Assembly: GCA_947090765.1 (NCBI GenBank)
Contig: OX352322.1
Location: 5,635,001-5,699,000 of the forward strand
Length of the DNA stretch: 64,000 nt
DNA from: Pseudomonas sp. MM223
GTDB taxonomy: Bacteria > Pseudomonadota > Gammaproteobacteria > Pseudomonadales > Pseudomonadaceae
Direction of reading: 5' to 3'
The first letter of the stretch is position 1. Each line of letters starts with the position of its first letter. The position numbers and the translations under genes were made by a program. Below the pieces are notes generated by a model. The model had not been told where the DNA came from and did not search any database. It worked only from the letters and a program-made list of their open reading frames with translations. Positions 1 to 9,262 of the stretch are shown here, piece after piece.

Positions 1-917
1 CGCCGGGCGATATCGTCGGTGGCGACCCCCATCTGCTCCACATTGCTCAGCAGCACGGCATGGAAGATCTTGCCCAGTTCGATGTAGTCGTTCTGGCTGC
101 GCGGCCCATCGCACAGGGCGCGGAAGTCGAACCAGGCGACGTCGTCGCAGGTACGCAGGGCATTGATCGGACGGTTCTCGATCATCAGCACATCGTTCTC
201 GACCGCCTGGGTGCACTCAGGCGTCAGCGCCTTGAAGCTGGCGCGCATGCTCTGGTGCGCCGCATCGTTGAGCGGGTAGTGGAACAGTTCGGCCTGCTCC
301 AGGTGACGCAGGCGATAGTCGACGCCACTGTCGACGTTCACCACGTCGGTGTACTGCTTGATCATGGCGATAGCCGGCAGGAAGCGCGCACGTTGCAGGC
401 CGTCCTTGTACAGGCCGTCCGGCACGATGTTGGAAGTGGCCACCAGCGACACGCCGTTCTTGAACAGCTCTTCCATCAGGGTGCCGAGGATCATGGCGTC
501 GGTAATGTCCGACACGAAGAATTCGTCGAAGCAGATCACCCTGGCTTCGTCGCTGAAGCGCTTGGCGATGATGGTCAGCGGGTTCTTCTCGCCCTTGAGG
601 GTTTTCATTTCCTCGTGCACACGCTTCATGAAGCGGTGGAAGTGCGTACGCATCTTCTGCTTGAACGGCAGCGCTTCGTAGAAGGTATCGACCAGGTAGG
701 TCTTGCCTCGCCCTACCCCACCCCAGAAGTACAGGCCCTTGACCGGGGTCTGCTCCTTTTTACCGAACAGCTTGCCGAACACGCCCGGCTTGTTGTTCTG
801 CGCCTGTACCAGGTCGTCGTACAGGCGCTGCAGGTGACGCACCGCAGTTTCCTGCGCCGCGTCATGGAAGAAGTCGGGACGTTTCAGATCTGCTTGATAG
901 CGTTCTAAGGGAGTCAT
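1..917 (-). CDS. zapE: Cell division protein ZapE (AFG1-like ATPase), 3' part outside the window
   Basis: AFG1/ZapE-family P-loop ATPase that associates with the Z-ring late in division in Gram-negative bacteria. The protein reads MTPLERYQADLKRPDF from an ATG at 917. A Walker A motif GGVGRGKT and a Walker B motif VICFDEFFVSD are visible, followed by the conserved ATSN segment. About 305 residues lie in the window; the family is usually about 360 residues, so the C-terminus lies to the left of base 1. A terminator separates it from trpS upstream on the same strand, so it probably has its own promoter or depends on readthrough. Confidence 0.93.
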   Translation of the reverse strand, partial: MTPLERYQADLKRPDFFHDAAQETAVRHLQRLYDDLVQAQNNKPGVFGKLFGKKEQTPVKGLYFWGGVGRGKTYLVDTFYEALPFKQKMRTHFHRFMKRVHEEMKTLKGEKNPLTIIAKRFSDEARVICFDEFFVSDITDAMILGTLMEELFKNGVSLVATSNIVPDGLYKDGLQRARFLPAIAMIKQYTDVVNVDSGVDYRLRHLEQAELFHYPLNDAAHQSMRASFKALTPECTQAVENDVLMIENRPINALRTCDDVAWFDFRALCDGPRSQNDYIELGKIFHAVLLSNVEQMGVATDDIAR

Positions 918-936
918 GATTCGTTAGCGAGGCAAC

Positions 937-973
937 AAAAAACGGGCCGTCACTGTAGCGACAGGCCCGCTTA
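937..973 (-). terminator. Rho-independent terminator after trpS
   Basis: On the minus strand a GGGCC...GGCCC stem is followed by six T residues. It lies downstream of trpS and just upstream of the zapE start, so it either ends trpS transcription or attenuates entry into zapE. Confidence 0.7.
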
Positions 974-1030
974 ATGGCAATGAGACTTGCGTCAATATGC
1001 CTCATCCGGCACCGTTATGCGCTGGATGGC

Positions 1031-1076
1031 ACCGGCTTTGCCGGTGTTCGCGAGTAAACTCGCTCCTACACCGGCT
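1031..1076. repeat. REP-like palindrome overlapping the trpS stop codon
   Basis: The small stem ACCGGC...GCCGGT is followed by a second stem CGCGAGT-AAA-CTCGC and the tail CTCCTACA, the usual make-up of P. putida REP units. The trpS stop codon (1066-1068) lies inside the repeat. Confidence 0.6.
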
Positions 1077-2409
1077 GAAGCGCTACGCGCAGGCCTTCGA
1101 TGGCTGCGTCACGGGCATCGGCGCTGTCGAACTGCGGCCCGTCGGCAACCTGCTCGCCGTTCAGCCACAGGCCGAAGCTCAGGCCTTCGACGCGCACATC
1201 GGCCTCGCCACCCTGCTGCAGCTGCTTGCTCACGGCGCCGGCGCTCTTGCCGTCAGCGAAGCTGCGCGACAGCAGCAGTTGCTCGCCGTCAGCGGCCAGC
1301 AGGCGGAAGCGGAAGCTGCCATCTTCATCACGGAAGCTGACGAAGCGTGCGCTCTTGGCGGCTTTCTTCTTCACTTCGGTATTGGCCTGCACGCTGCTGC
1401 GGAACGAACGCAGGCCAACGGCCTCACGCAGTTGCTCAAGGAACGGCGTGGCAATCTTGCGGGCCTTGGCGGCGCCGGCAAGCAGGATGTCTTCCAGGTC
1501 CGCCGGGCGGGCGATCAGCTGGTGGTAGTACTCGCGCTTCTCGGCCAGTTGCCCATCCAACAGCTGGAACAGGCGCTGCTTGGCATCGCCCCAGCCCAGG
1601 CCCTGCTGCAGCTCTTCGCGGAACCCGGCGCATTGCTCCGGCGTCGAGAAGGCCTGATACAGAGTGAACAGGTGCGAATTGTCCGGGTCTTTCGCCTCGC
1701 CTGGCGCGCGCGAGTCGGTGACGATGCGCGAGATGGCGTCTTTCATGTCCTTGGCGCTGGTAAACAACGGGATGGTGTTGTCATAGCTCTTGGACATCTT
1801 GCGGCCGTCCAGGCCGGGTAGCGTTGCCACGCTTTCTTCGATTACCGCTTCCGGCAGGGCGAAGAAGTCCTGGCCCTGGCCGAACAGGTGGTTGAAGCGC
1901 TGGCCGATGTCGCGGGCCATTTCCACGTGCTGGATCTGGTCACGGCCAACCGGCACCTTGTTGGCGTTGAACATCAGGATGTCCGCAGCCATCAGCACCG
2001 GGTAGCTGAACAGGCCCATGGTCACGCCGGCGTCCGGGTCTTCGCCGTTTTCGACGTTCTTGTCCACCGAGGCCTTGTAGGCATGGGCGCGGTTCAGCAG
2101 GCCCTTGGCGGCGACGCAGGTCAGCAGCCAGGTCAGCTCGGGGATTTCCGGGATGTCGGACTGGCGGTAGAAGGTCACCTTGTTCGGGTCCAGGCCACCG
2201 GCCAGCCAGGTGGCGGCGATTTCCAGGCGCGAACGCTGGATGCGCAGCGGGTCGTCGCACTTGATCAGGGCGTGGTAGTCGGCCAGGAAGTAGAACGAGT
2301 CGGCACCGGGCTGCTCGCTGGCACGGATCGCAGGGCGAATGGCGCCGGCGTAGTTGCCCAGGTGCGGAGTGCCGGTGGTGGTGATACCGGTAAGAATGCG
2401 CGTGGTCAT
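1066..2409 (-). CDS. trpS: Tryptophanyl-tRNA synthetase with C-terminal extension
   Basis: Class I aminoacyl-tRNA synthetase that charges tRNA-Trp in the cytoplasm. The HIGH-type motif is HLGN at residues 16-19 and the KMSKS loop is at 204-208. The protein is 447 residues, about 110 longer than the roughly 335-residue E. coli enzyme. The extra part (about 335-447) begins with a Lys/Ala-rich linker and then reads like a YegP/DUF1508-type small fold ([19 protein letters not shown], later [13 protein letters not shown]). The extension is visible in the sequence; the DUF1508 resemblance is my inference. The next gene upstream, a hydrolase on the same strand, is 25 bp away, so the two may be co-transcribed. 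Confidence 0.96.
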   Translation of the reverse strand: MTTRILTGITTTGTPHLGNYAGAIRPAIRASEQPGADSFYFLADYHALIKCDDPLRIQRSRLEIAATWLAGGLDPNKVTFYRQSDIPEIPELTWLLTCVAAKGLLNRAHAYKASVDKNVENGEDPDAGVTMGLFSYPVLMAADILMFNANKVPVGRDQIQHVEMARDIGQRFNHLFGQGQDFFALPEAVIEESVATLPGLDGRKMSKSYDNTIPLFTSAKDMKDAISRIVTDSRAPGEAKDPDNSHLFTLYQAFSTPEQCAGFREELQQGLGWGDAKQRLFQLLDGQLAEKREYYHQLIARPADLEDILLAGAAKARKIATPFLEQLREAVGLRSFRSSVQANTEVKKKAAKSARFVSFRDEDGSFRFRLLAADGEQLLLSRSFADGKSAGAVSKQLQQGGEADVRVEGLSFGLWLNGEQVADGPQFDSADARDAAIEGLRVALQPV

Positions 2410-2434
2410 GGGTGTTCGCTTATTCAGGCTTGGC

Positions 2435-3070
2435 TCAGTTCGAAAGGCGCGGCAGCAGCAGATCCTTCAGATCGGTCAGCTTGCCATGGAAGAAGTGTCC
2501 GCATTCTGCCACTTTCAGCAGCTCATGGGGGCGCGACAGGCTGTCGGACCATTCGTAAACCAGTTGCGGTGCGACCACTTCGTCGGCATCTGGCTGCACC
2601 ACGGTGATCGGGCAGTGCTGTGGCAGCGGGAATTCGGCCGTCAGGCGCATGACTGCCGGGGCAATCATGAACAAGTGTTGCAGCGTTACCCCGGCGGCTT
2701 CAAGGCGGCCGGCCAGGCTCGTGGCAACAAAGCCGCCGAACGAAAAGCCCATCAGTACCAGCGGCAACTCGGGGTGGCTGGCACGCAGCCAGGCGGCGGC
2801 GGCCTCGGCATCGGCCACTTCGCCAGCCCCCATGTCATGGCTGCCGGCGCTCTGGCCGACGCCACGGTAGTTGAAACGCAAGGTCACGTAGCCGGCATCG
2901 CGGGCGGTGCGTTGCAGGGTCGAGACCACCTTGTTGAGCATGGTGCCGCCCTGGACCGGGTTGGGATGGCAAATCAGCACCGCGCCACGGGCATCGGCCA
3001 CGTCCAGGTACAAGGCTTCCAGCTGGCCAGAGGGGCCATCGATGAACAAGGGGGTTTCGCGGACAAGCAA
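2435..3070 (-). CDS. Alpha/beta hydrolase (dienelactone hydrolase-like, 211 aa)
   Basis: Small cytoplasmic serine hydrolase. The nucleophile elbow GFSFGG places the catalytic Ser at 110. HPNP at 35-38 forms the oxyanion region, and the Asp (PDADEVV) and His (CGHFFHG) candidates follow in the right order. The family includes the YfhR/CC_3449-like hydrolases; the substrate is unknown. Translation appears to begin at a TTG (3070) with GGAG 8 nt upstream, because no ATG lies near the conserved N-terminus. It precedes trpS in the same direction with a short gap. Confidence 0.85.
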   Translation of the reverse strand: MLVRETPLFIDGPSGQLEALYLDVADARGAVLICHPNPVQGGTMLNKVVSTLQRTARDAGYVTLRFNYRGVGQSAGSHDMGAGEVADAEAAAAWLRASHPELPLVLMGFSFGGFVATSLAGRLEAAGVTLQHLFMIAPAVMRLTAEFPLPQHCPITVVQPDADEVVAPQLVYEWSDSLSRPHELLKVAECGHFFHGKLTDLKDLLLPRLSN

Positions 3071-3205
3071 GGCACTACTCCGTGACCTCGGGAGGGGTCT
3101 ATTCGTCTAGGTGAGGAATTCTGTTCTGATTTGCGATCGCTCGCGGTATACAGCGCAGGTCTGAGCCGTTAACGTAAAGCAAAGCCGTTTATAGAGGAAG
3201 GACTC

Positions 3206-3643
3206 GTGGAACTCTCGCTCCTTGTTTGGTTGTTGCCAACCCTGGCCCTGGTCATTGGCGTGGCGGTCGGTTTCATCGTTGCCCGCCTGCTGCCCAACGC
3301 GGCGCCGAGCAACACCCAGCGTCAACTGGATGATATCCAGAAGCGCTTCGACAGCTACCAGAACGAAGTGGTCACCCACTTCAACAGCACCGCCATGCTG
3401 GTCAAGAAACTGACCCAGAGCTACCAGGACGTACAAGATCACCTGGCCGAAGGCGCCAACAGCCTGGCCCTCGATGAAGTCACCCGCCAGCGCCTGCTGG
3501 CTGCACTGCACTCCGAAGCGCCGCAAGGCCCGCGCGACCGCCTGACACCGCCGAAAGACACCGCCGAAGTGCCACGCGACTATGCGCCAAAAGCGCCGAA
3601 CTCGCCGGGCATGCTCGACGAGAGCTACGGGCTCAAGCGCTGA
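3206..3643 (+). CDS. zapG: ZapG/YhcB cell-envelope protein (DUF1043)
   Basis: A 145-residue protein with a single N-terminal membrane helix (LSLLVWLLPTLALVIGVAVG) followed by a coiled-coil cytoplasmic part and a Pro-rich tail. This is the DUF1043/YhcB architecture, now called ZapG in enterobacteria and linked to division and envelope growth. The start is GTG, with AGAGGAAGGA immediately upstream as ribosome-binding site. It is transcribed away from the hydrolase gene and ends in a strong terminator. Confidence 0.88.
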   Translation: MELSLLVWLLPTLALVIGVAVGFIVARLLPNAAPSNTQRQLDDIQKRFDSYQNEVVTHFNSTAMLVKKLTQSYQDVQDHLAEGANSLALDEVTRQRLLAALHSEAPQGPRDRLTPPKDTAEVPRDYAPKAPNSPGMLDESYGLKR

Positions 3644-3656
3644 TCCGCTGAACATG

Positions 3657-3683
3657 AAAAAGGCCTCGCAAGAGGCCTTTTTT
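3657..3683. terminator. Bidirectional terminator between zapG and mdeA
   Basis: Perfect stem AAGGCCTC-GCAA-GAGGCCTT flanked by an A-tract on the left and a T-tract on the right. It can serve zapG on the plus strand and, weakly, mdeA on the minus strand. Confidence 0.85.
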
Positions 3684-3699
3684 GTGGGCTGGATTCACT

Positions 3700-3731
3700 G
3701 GCCTCTTCGCGGGCACGCCCGCGAAAAGGCC
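3700..3731. repeat. REP unit
   Basis: GGCCTCTTCGCGGGCACGCC followed by CGCGAAAAGGCC: imperfect stem-loop of the P. putida REP family in the zapG-mdeA convergent gap. Confidence 0.75.
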
Positions 3732-3743
3732 GGTACAGGCTAC

Positions 3744-4940
3744 CTAACAGCAAGCCTGCAATGCCTGCTCGGCATCCGCCAGAAGGTCTTCCACATCCTC
3801 CAGCCCCACGGACAACCTGACCAACCCCTCCGATATCCCGTGATGCGCCCGCTCCTCCGGCGTGTAACTGGAATGCGTCATGCTCGCCGGGTGCTGTGCC
3901 AGCGACTCGGCATCTCCAAGGCTGACTGCACGGGCAAACAGCTGCAGGGCATTCATGAAGCGCCGCCCGGCCTCGATGCCGCCCTTGAGCTCAAAGGCGA
4001 TCATCCCGCCCGGCTGGCGCATCTGCCGCTGGGCCAGTTCGTACTGCGCGAACGACGGCAGCCCCGGGTAATGAATCAGCTCCACCTGCGGCTGCCGAGC
4101 CAGGAACTGCGCCACCTGCAACGCATTGGCGCAGTGGCGGTCCATGCGCAGCGCCAAGGTCTTGATACCGCGCATCAATAACGAAGCGTCATGCGGCGAC
4201 AGCACGGCCCCGGTCATGTCTTTAAGCCCTTCCAGGCGAATGCGGTCGACCAACGCCTTGCGCCCCACCACCAGGCCTGCGGTGATATCGCCATGGCCAC
4301 TGAGGTACTTGGTGGCCGAATGCACCACCAGGTCCGCCCCCAGTTCCAGTGGCCGCTGCAAGTAAGGCGTGCAGTAGGTGTTGTCGACCACCACAAGCAC
4401 ATCACGCCCCCGAACTGCCTCTACGACCGCCGCTATATCCACCAGTTGCATGTTGGGGTTGGCCGGTGTTTCGAAGTAGATCATCCGCGTTTTGCTGTTG
4501 ATCGCCGCTTTCAGTGCCTTGGCATCGTTGAGGTCGACATGGTGAACCTTGACCCCGAACTCACCAATGCCATGGTGCAGGAACGCGAAGGTGCAGCCAT
4601 ACAAGGTGCGCCCGACGATCAACTCATCCCCCGGCCGCAACAGGGTCCAGATGGTCGAGGTAATGGCGCCCATCCCCGACGCCAGCGCCAATCCCGCCTC
4701 ACCGCCTTCAAGCGAGGCCATGCGTTGCTCCAGCAAGGCCAAGGTGGGGTTGGAGATGCGGCTGTAGAAATGCCCAGCCTCCTCCCCGGCGAAGCACGCA
4801 GCGCCGTACTCGACGGTGGGGAAGGCATAAGTAGCGGTCTGGTACACCGGTGGCACCAAGGCACCACCATGGGAAAGCGGGTCGTAGCCATGGTGAATGG
4901 CCCGTGTGGAAAAACCGGTGTTGTTATGGGAGTCGCGCAT
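3744..4940 (-). CDS. mdeA: L-methionine gamma-lyase
   Basis: PLP enzyme that splits L-methionine into methanethiol, ammonia and 2-oxobutanoate. The 398 residues match the length of the P. putida enzyme. The residues that mark this subgroup of the Cys/Met-metabolism PLP family are present: Tyr59, Arg61, Tyr114, the lyase-specific Cys116 (RTLYGCTF), and the PLP lysine at 211 (SATKYLSGHGD). Cys116 argues against cystathionine gamma-synthase or beta-lyase. It is divergent from the Lrp-type gene mdeR across a 127-bp gap, the arrangement described for mdeAR in P. putida, so MdeR probably controls it in response to methionine. Confidence 0.95.
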   Translation of the reverse strand: MRDSHNNTGFSTRAIHHGYDPLSHGGALVPPVYQTATYAFPTVEYGAACFAGEEAGHFYSRISNPTLALLEQRMASLEGGEAGLALASGMGAITSTIWTLLRPGDELIVGRTLYGCTFAFLHHGIGEFGVKVHHVDLNDAKALKAAINSKTRMIYFETPANPNMQLVDIAAVVEAVRGRDVLVVVDNTYCTPYLQRPLELGADLVVHSATKYLSGHGDITAGLVVGRKALVDRIRLEGLKDMTGAVLSPHDASLLMRGIKTLALRMDRHCANALQVAQFLARQPQVELIHYPGLPSFAQYELAQRQMRQPGGMIAFELKGGIEAGRRFMNALQLFARAVSLGDAESLAQHPASMTHSSYTPEERAHHGISEGLVRLSVGLEDVEDLLADAEQALQACC

Positions 4941-5067
4941 GGCAACAGCCTCTTGTGGTTTGTTATAAGCTTATGCCACCGAGCTGCCCGATTTTTTCCA
5001 AAATAGCCCACGCATCTGCGTGCTTACTGGAACAAAAACAACAAATAACGGACCAGGAGGGCAAAAA

Positions 5068-5547
5068 ATGCCTTCAAGCCTCGACCGCACCGACCGCGCC
5101 CTGCTCGCCGCCTTGCAGGACAACGCCCGCCTCACCGTCGCCGAACTCGCCGACCAGGTGGCGCTGACCACCTCGCCCTGCTGGCGACGGGTCAAGCTGC
5201 TGGAAGACAACGGCTACATCACCGGTTACCAGGCCATCCTTTCACCCAAGTCGCTGGGGTTTGGCGTGACCGCGTTCGTCAGCATCATGATGGACTCGCA
5301 CACCAAGGACATGGCGCTGGCGTTCGAGCAGCGGCTGATGGAAATTCCCGAGATCGTGGCCTGCCATAATATTTCCGGGCGCTATGACTTTCTGCTGGAG
5401 ATCCTGGCAAGGGACCTGGAGTCGTTCGGGGAATTTACCCGGGAAGTGCTGCAGCGGTTGCCGGGGGTGAAGGAGATCTATTCGAGTTTTTCCTACAAGG
5501 CGGTGAAGGAAAGACGGGTGATACCCGTTTCGGAGAAACACATCTGA
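5068..5547 (+). CDS. mdeR: Lrp/AsnC-family regulator of methionine gamma-lyase
   Basis: A 159-residue Lrp-type transcription factor: N-terminal winged helix-turn-helix (about residues 5-55, LTVAELADQVALTTSPCWRRVKLLE) and C-terminal RAM ligand-binding domain with the usual GRYDFLLEIL strand. An ATG at 5068 with GGAGGG upstream fixes the start; the open frame extends further 5' without a good ribosome site. Its position divergent from mdeA marks it as MdeR, which in P. putida activates mdeA. Binding in the shared gap is expected, but I could not pick out a clear site. Confidence 0.92.
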   Translation: MPSSLDRTDRALLAALQDNARLTVAELADQVALTTSPCWRRVKLLEDNGYITGYQAILSPKSLGFGVTAFVSIMMDSHTKDMALAFEQRLMEIPEIVACHNISGRYDFLLEILARDLESFGEFTREVLQRLPGVKEIYSSFSYKAVKERRVIPVSEKHI

Positions 5548-5551
5548 ACGA

Positions 5552-5607
5552 CCTGTGGGGATGGCACGGGCTTCGCCCGTGTTCGCGGGCAAGCCCGCTC
5601 CCACAGG
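5552..5607. repeat. REP unit after mdeR
   Basis: CCTGTGGG...CCCACAGG ends enclose stems CACGGGC-TTC-GCCCGTG and GCGGGC-AA-GCCCGC, a complete P. putida-type REP unit in the mdeR-cysNC convergent gap. Confidence 0.85.
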
Positions 5608-5649
5608 ATACGCGCCACACTTGGGGGCTTCTGTTACAGATCGAGCAAT

Positions 5650-5677
5650 AAAAAACCCCGCCGAAGCGGGGTTTTTT
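5650..5677. terminator. Bidirectional terminator between mdeR and cysNC
   Basis: Stem CCCCGC-CGAA-GCGGGG with six A before it and six T after it. It sits between the convergent mdeR and cysNC genes and can end both transcripts. Confidence 0.88.
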
Positions 5678-5692
5678 ACTTCAAACCAGCAC

Positions 5693-7594
5693 TTAGATCG
5701 CGCCGCGCTGGCGCAGCACATCCAGCACCAGTTTCACACCTTCATCCACGCTGGTGGCCTGGGTGTCGATCACAAGGTCTGCATCCAGCGGCACATCGAA
5801 CGGGAAGCTTTCACCCGGGATGTTGTCGCCACCGGCTGCATACAGGCCTTGTGGGTCACGCTCGCGGCAAGCCAGCGGCGAGGCCTGGACGTAAACGGTC
5901 ACCAGGCGGTCTTTGCCAATCAGGGCCTTGGCCTGTTCGCGGCCTTCGGCATCCGGGGCCACGAACGCGGCCAAGGTCAGCAAGCCGGCTTCGTTGAACT
6001 GGCGCGCCACATGGGCGGCTCGGCGCCAGTTTTCGGTGCGACCGGCGCGGTCTTGCGGCAGGCCCTTGTTCAGGTCGTGGCGCAGGTTCTGGCCGTCCAG
6101 CACGTATACCGCACGGCCCATGTCGAACAGCTTGCGCTCCACGGCATAGGCCAGGGTGCTCTTGCCAGCGCCGGACAGGCCGCTGAACAGCACGGTGGCT
6201 GGCTGCTGGCCGAAGCGCAGGGCGCGCTCTTCGGTAGATACGTGGGCCTGCTTGCCATGCTGGCCGGTGCTGCCGTGCGGCAGAACGGGCGGAGCGATGA
6301 TCATGCCGGCGCCCACGGTGCCGTTGGTCAGGCGGTCGATGACAATGAACGCACCGGTGGTGCGGTTGCTGTCGTAGCCGTCCAGAGCGATCGAGGCGTC
6401 CAGCGCAACCTTCACGCGGCCGATCTCGTTCAGTTGCAGCGCGCTGGCAGCGCCCTGCTCCAGGGTGTTCACATCAACCTTGTGGGTGATGCTGGCAATC
6501 GAGCCCGGCACATAACTGGTGGCGCGCTTGATGTCGTACTTCTTGCCCGGCAGCATCGGCTCTTCGGCCATCCACACCAGCATGGCGTCGAACTGGTCGG
6601 TCACCGGCGGTACGTTGTCGGCATGTACCAGCAGGTCGCCACGGGAGATGTCGATCTCGTCTTCCATGGTCAGGGTCACGGCCTGGCCTGGGCCGGCGTT
6701 TTCCAGCTCACCTTCGTAGGTGACGATGGACTTGACGCGGCTGCTCTTGCCCGACGGCAGTACGACGATTTCGTCGCCCTTGTGCACCACGCCGCTGGCG
6801 ATGGTGCCGGCGAAGCCGCGGAAGTTCAGGTTCGGGCGGTTCACGTACTGCACCGGGAAGCGCAGGTCGGTGAAGTTGCGGTCTGCCGAAACCTCGACAG
6901 TTTCGAGGATTTCCATCAGGGTCGGGCCGGCGTACCACGGCGAACGCTCGCTGTGGTTGACCACGTTGTCGCCCTTGAGCGCCGACATCGGCACAAATTG
7001 CAGGCTGCTCGGGGTCAGGTTGATGGCCTCGGCAAACTGCAGGTAGTCGGCCTTGATCGACTCGAAGACGTCCTGGTCGAAGCCCTTGAGGTCCATCTTG
7101 TTGACCGCGACCACGATGTGCTTGATGCCCAGCAACGAGGCAATGTAGCTGTGGCGGCGGGTCTGGGTCTGCACGCCGTAGCGGGCATCGACCAGGATGA
7201 TCGCCAGGTCGCAGGTGGACGCACCGGTGGCCATGTTGCGGGTGTACTGCTCGTGGCCCGGGGTGTCGGCAATGATGAACTTGCGCTTGGCCGTGGAGAA
7301 GTAGCGGTAGGCGACATCAATGGTGATGCCCTGCTCGCGCTCGGCCTGCAGGCCGTCGACCAACAGTGCGAGGTCGACTTCTTCGCCGGTGGTGCCGACC
7401 TTCTTCGAATCACGGGTGATGGCCTCGAGGTGGTCCTCGTAGATCATCTTCGAATCGTGCAGCAGGCGCCCGATCAGGGTGCTCTTGCCGTCGTCAACGT
7501 TGCCGCAGGTCAGGAAGCGCAGCAGTTCCTTGCGCTCGTGCTGGGCCAGGTAGGCGAGGATGTCCTCGCTGATCAGATCAGATTGGTGACTCAT
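5693..7594 (-). CDS. cysNC: Bifunctional sulfate adenylyltransferase subunit 1 / APS kinase (CysNC)
   Basis: A 633-residue fusion of the GTPase subunit of ATP sulfurylase with adenylylsulfate kinase. The N-terminal EF-Tu-like part shows [21 protein letters not shown] and NKMD; the C-terminal kinase shows the P-loop GLSGAGKS and the [10 protein letters not shown] segment. With CysD it makes APS from sulfate, then PAPS. The start is taken as the ATG at 7594 ([13 protein letters not shown]); the frame runs 30 nt further upstream into repeat-like sequence. It should lie directly after cysD, but a four-helix-bundle gene intervenes here, so its expression depends on readthrough of that insert. Confidence 0.95.
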   Translation of the reverse strand: MSHQSDLISEDILAYLAQHERKELLRFLTCGNVDDGKSTLIGRLLHDSKMIYEDHLEAITRDSKKVGTTGEEVDLALLVDGLQAEREQGITIDVAYRYFSTAKRKFIIADTPGHEQYTRNMATGASTCDLAIILVDARYGVQTQTRRHSYIASLLGIKHIVVAVNKMDLKGFDQDVFESIKADYLQFAEAINLTPSSLQFVPMSALKGDNVVNHSERSPWYAGPTLMEILETVEVSADRNFTDLRFPVQYVNRPNLNFRGFAGTIASGVVHKGDEIVVLPSGKSSRVKSIVTYEGELENAGPGQAVTLTMEDEIDISRGDLLVHADNVPPVTDQFDAMLVWMAEEPMLPGKKYDIKRATSYVPGSIASITHKVDVNTLEQGAASALQLNEIGRVKVALDASIALDGYDSNRTTGAFIVIDRLTNGTVGAGMIIAPPVLPHGSTGQHGKQAHVSTEERALRFGQQPATVLFSGLSGAGKSTLAYAVERKLFDMGRAVYVLDGQNLRHDLNKGLPQDRAGRTENWRRAAHVARQFNEAGLLTLAAFVAPDAEGREQAKALIGKDRLVTVYVQASPLACRERDPQGLYAAGGDNIPGESFPFDVPLDADLVIDTQATSVDEGVKLVLDVLRQRGAI

Positions 7595-7597
7595 CGA

Positions 7598-7640
7598 ATT
7601 CAAGCTCCAAGCTGTAAGCTTCAAGCAGCAAGCTTGTCGG
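7598..7640. repeat. CAAGCT-type heptamer repeat, left flank of the four-helix-bundle gene
   Basis: The degenerate heptamers CAAGCTC, CAAGCTG, TAAGCTT, CAAGCAG and CAAGCTT run in tandem. The motif TAAGCTTCAAG recurs, inverted, at the other side of the neighbouring gene (8063-8098). Confidence 0.6.
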
Positions 7641-7647
7641 CGTACAG

Positions 7648-7989
7648 CTAGTTAGAAATTTTGTTGATCAACCCTGCAAGCATCCTGGAGAGCTCACGGG
7701 TTTCAGTAATCCAGAGGTTGGCCAACTCAGAAGGCAAGTAACCAATTTCACCAGCGATGATCAGTTGAGTCCGCAACTCTGCGCAGGATGCCTTCGCCAC
7801 GCTAAGAAACCATATCTTCTCTCGCGATCCACTGCGCTCCATCCCCTCGGCAATATTTGAGGGGACAGAAACTGCTGCGCGGGTGATCTGGGACTTGAAT
7901 CCAAAATCTCGGCAGCCAGCAAATGCCTGATACATCTCAACAGCTAAATTCTTACTTCTCTTCCAAACCAGCAACTTCTCAAAATCCAC
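7648..7989 (-). CDS. Four-helix-bundle protein (23S rRNA-IVS/Avd-like family)
   Basis: About 113 residues from a GTG at 7989, which has GGGAG upstream; the open frame reaches back to 8034. The signature [17 protein letters not shown] and the later [13 protein letters not shown] place it in the S23/TIGR02436 four-helix-bundle family. That family is known from ORFs in 23S rRNA intervening sequences and is related to Avd of diversity-generating retroelements; a reverse transcriptase is not seen nearby. It sits between cysD and cysNC, is visibly more AT-rich than both, and is flanked by inverted CAAGC-type repeats, which suggests a transferred cassette. Function is unknown; the acidic/basic mix suggests nucleic-acid or ribosome binding. 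Confidence 0.8.
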   Translation of the reverse strand: MDFEKLLVWKRSKNLAVEMYQAFAGCRDFGFKSQITRAAVSVPSNIAEGMERSGSREKIWFLSVAKASCAELRTQLIIAGEIGYLPSELANLWITETRELSRMLAGLINKISN

Positions 7990-8062
7990 TGCAGGCACTC
8001 CCTGTGCGCCCGCACTGCAGGCGGCAATCCACAAAAATCAGAAGCTACTCGTTCCGCTTCTG

Positions 8063-8098
8063 GCTTGCAGCTTGCCGCTTGTAACTTGAAGCTTAGAA
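8063..8098. repeat. CAAGC-type heptamer repeat, right flank of the four-helix-bundle gene
   Basis: Read on the minus strand this is TAAGCTTCAAG, TTACAAGCGGCAAGCTGCAAG: the same heptamer family as the left flank but in opposite orientation, so the two flanks act as imperfect terminal inverted repeats. Confidence 0.6.
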
Positions 8099-9010
8099 GT
8101 AGCCTTGGCGTTTCTTGTCTTCCATGGAACCGGCGCCATCGTGGTCGATGACACGGCCCTGGCGTTCGGACGTTCGGGTCAGGAGCATTTCCTGAATGAT
8201 GTCCGTCAGGGTCTCGGCTTCCGACTCGACAGCGCCCGTCAGCGGGTAGCAGCCGAGGGTACGGAAACGCACCTTCTTCTTGACGATACGGGCTTTCTCT
8301 TCCTCGGAAAGGTGCTCGAGAATGCGCTCGTCGTCGATCATGATCAGGGTGCCGTTCTTCTCGATGACTTCACGCTCGGCGGCGAAGTACAGCGGCACGA
8401 TCGGGATGCCTTCAAGGTAGATGTACTGCCAGATGTCCAGCTCGGTCCAGTTCGACAGCGGGAAGACACGGATCGACTCGCCCTTGTTGACCTTGCCGTT
8501 GTACACGTTCCACAGCTCGGGGCGCTGGTTCTTAGGGTCCCAGCGGTGCTTGCTGTCGCGGAACGAGTACACGCGCTCCTTGGCCCGCGACTTCTCTTCG
8601 TCGCGGCGCGCGCCACCGAAAGCGGCGTCGAAACCATGCTTGTCCAGTGCCTGCTTCAGGCCCTGGGTCTTCATGATGTCGGTGTGCTTGGGCTCGCCAT
8701 GGGTGAATGGGTTGATGCCCTGCGCCACACCCTCCGGGTTGACGTGGGTGATCAGTTCCAGGCCCATTTCCTCGACCATCTTGTCGCGGAAGCTGTACAT
8801 CTCCTGGAATTTCCACTGGGTGTCGACGTGCATCACCGGGAACGGCAGCTTGCCCGGGAAGAAGGCCTTGCGCGCCAGGTGCAGCATCACGGCGGAATCC
8901 TTGCCGATCGAGTACAGCATCACCGGGTTGTCGAACTCGGCGGCCACCTCGCGAATAATGTGGATGCTTTCCGCCTCCAGCTGTTTCAAGTGCGTCAGTT
9001 TGTCGACCAT
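8093..9010 (-). CDS. cysD: Sulfate adenylyltransferase subunit 2
   Basis: A 305-residue ATP-sulfurylase catalytic subunit of the PAPS-reductase/N-type ATP pyrophosphatase superfamily. The PP-loop reads [14 protein letters not shown] (about residues 33-46), followed by HVDTQWKF and the [14 protein letters not shown] loop. It forms a heterodimer with CysNC to activate sulfate. It is the first gene of the sulfate activation operon; the start [16 protein letters not shown] is the family's usual N-terminus. The distance to cysNC is about 500 bp because of the inserted four-helix-bundle gene. Confidence 0.97.
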   Translation of the reverse strand: MVDKLTHLKQLEAESIHIIREVAAEFDNPVMLYSIGKDSAVMLHLARKAFFPGKLPFPVMHVDTQWKFQEMYSFRDKMVEEMGLELITHVNPEGVAQGINPFTHGEPKHTDIMKTQGLKQALDKHGFDAAFGGARRDEEKSRAKERVYSFRDSKHRWDPKNQRPELWNVYNGKVNKGESIRVFPLSNWTELDIWQYIYLEGIPIVPLYFAAEREVIEKNGTLIMIDDERILEHLSEEEKARIVKKKVRFRTLGCYPLTGAVESEAETLTDIIQEMLLTRTSERQGRVIDHDGAGSMEDKKRQGYF

Positions 9011-9149
9011 GGCTACTCACGAAAAACGATCTTATGGACGGCCTGCGGGCCGTGTTCGAGCGAGCCACTTTATCACAGCGGCTGCTTCTATTTAGGCGGC
9101 GGGCTAGATCGAAAAAGTCTAACGATATGACTGGGGGTTTGGCTGAAAT

Positions 9150-9258
9150 GGGGCCGCTTTGCGGCCCAATCGCCGGCAAGCCAGCGCCCACAAGGACCCC
9201 ATAGGTCTCCAGACCAGTGCAGTACCTGTGGGGCTGGCTTGCCGGCGATGAGGCCAGT
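9150..9258. repeat. Inverted pair of REP units upstream of cysD
   Basis: GGGGCCGCTTTGCGGCCC, then GCCGGCAAGCCAGCGCCCACA facing TGTGGGGCTGGCTTGCCGGC. Two REP units face each other in the gap between the nif3-like gene and cysD. Confidence 0.85.
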
Positions 9259-9262
9259 AAGG

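Noticed and set aside
5555..7651. A 698-codon open frame on the plus strand opposite cysNC
   Set aside because: It is the antisense shadow of a GC-rich conserved gene; the composition (His/Val/Gly/Ala-rich) resembles no protein family. Similar long frames opposite rhlB, phoH, algG, the FUSC gene and the receptor were dropped for the same reason.
9150..9258. REP pairs looked at as possible CRISPR arrays
   Set aside because: There are only two units per locus, inverted rather than direct, with no regular spacers and no cas genes.
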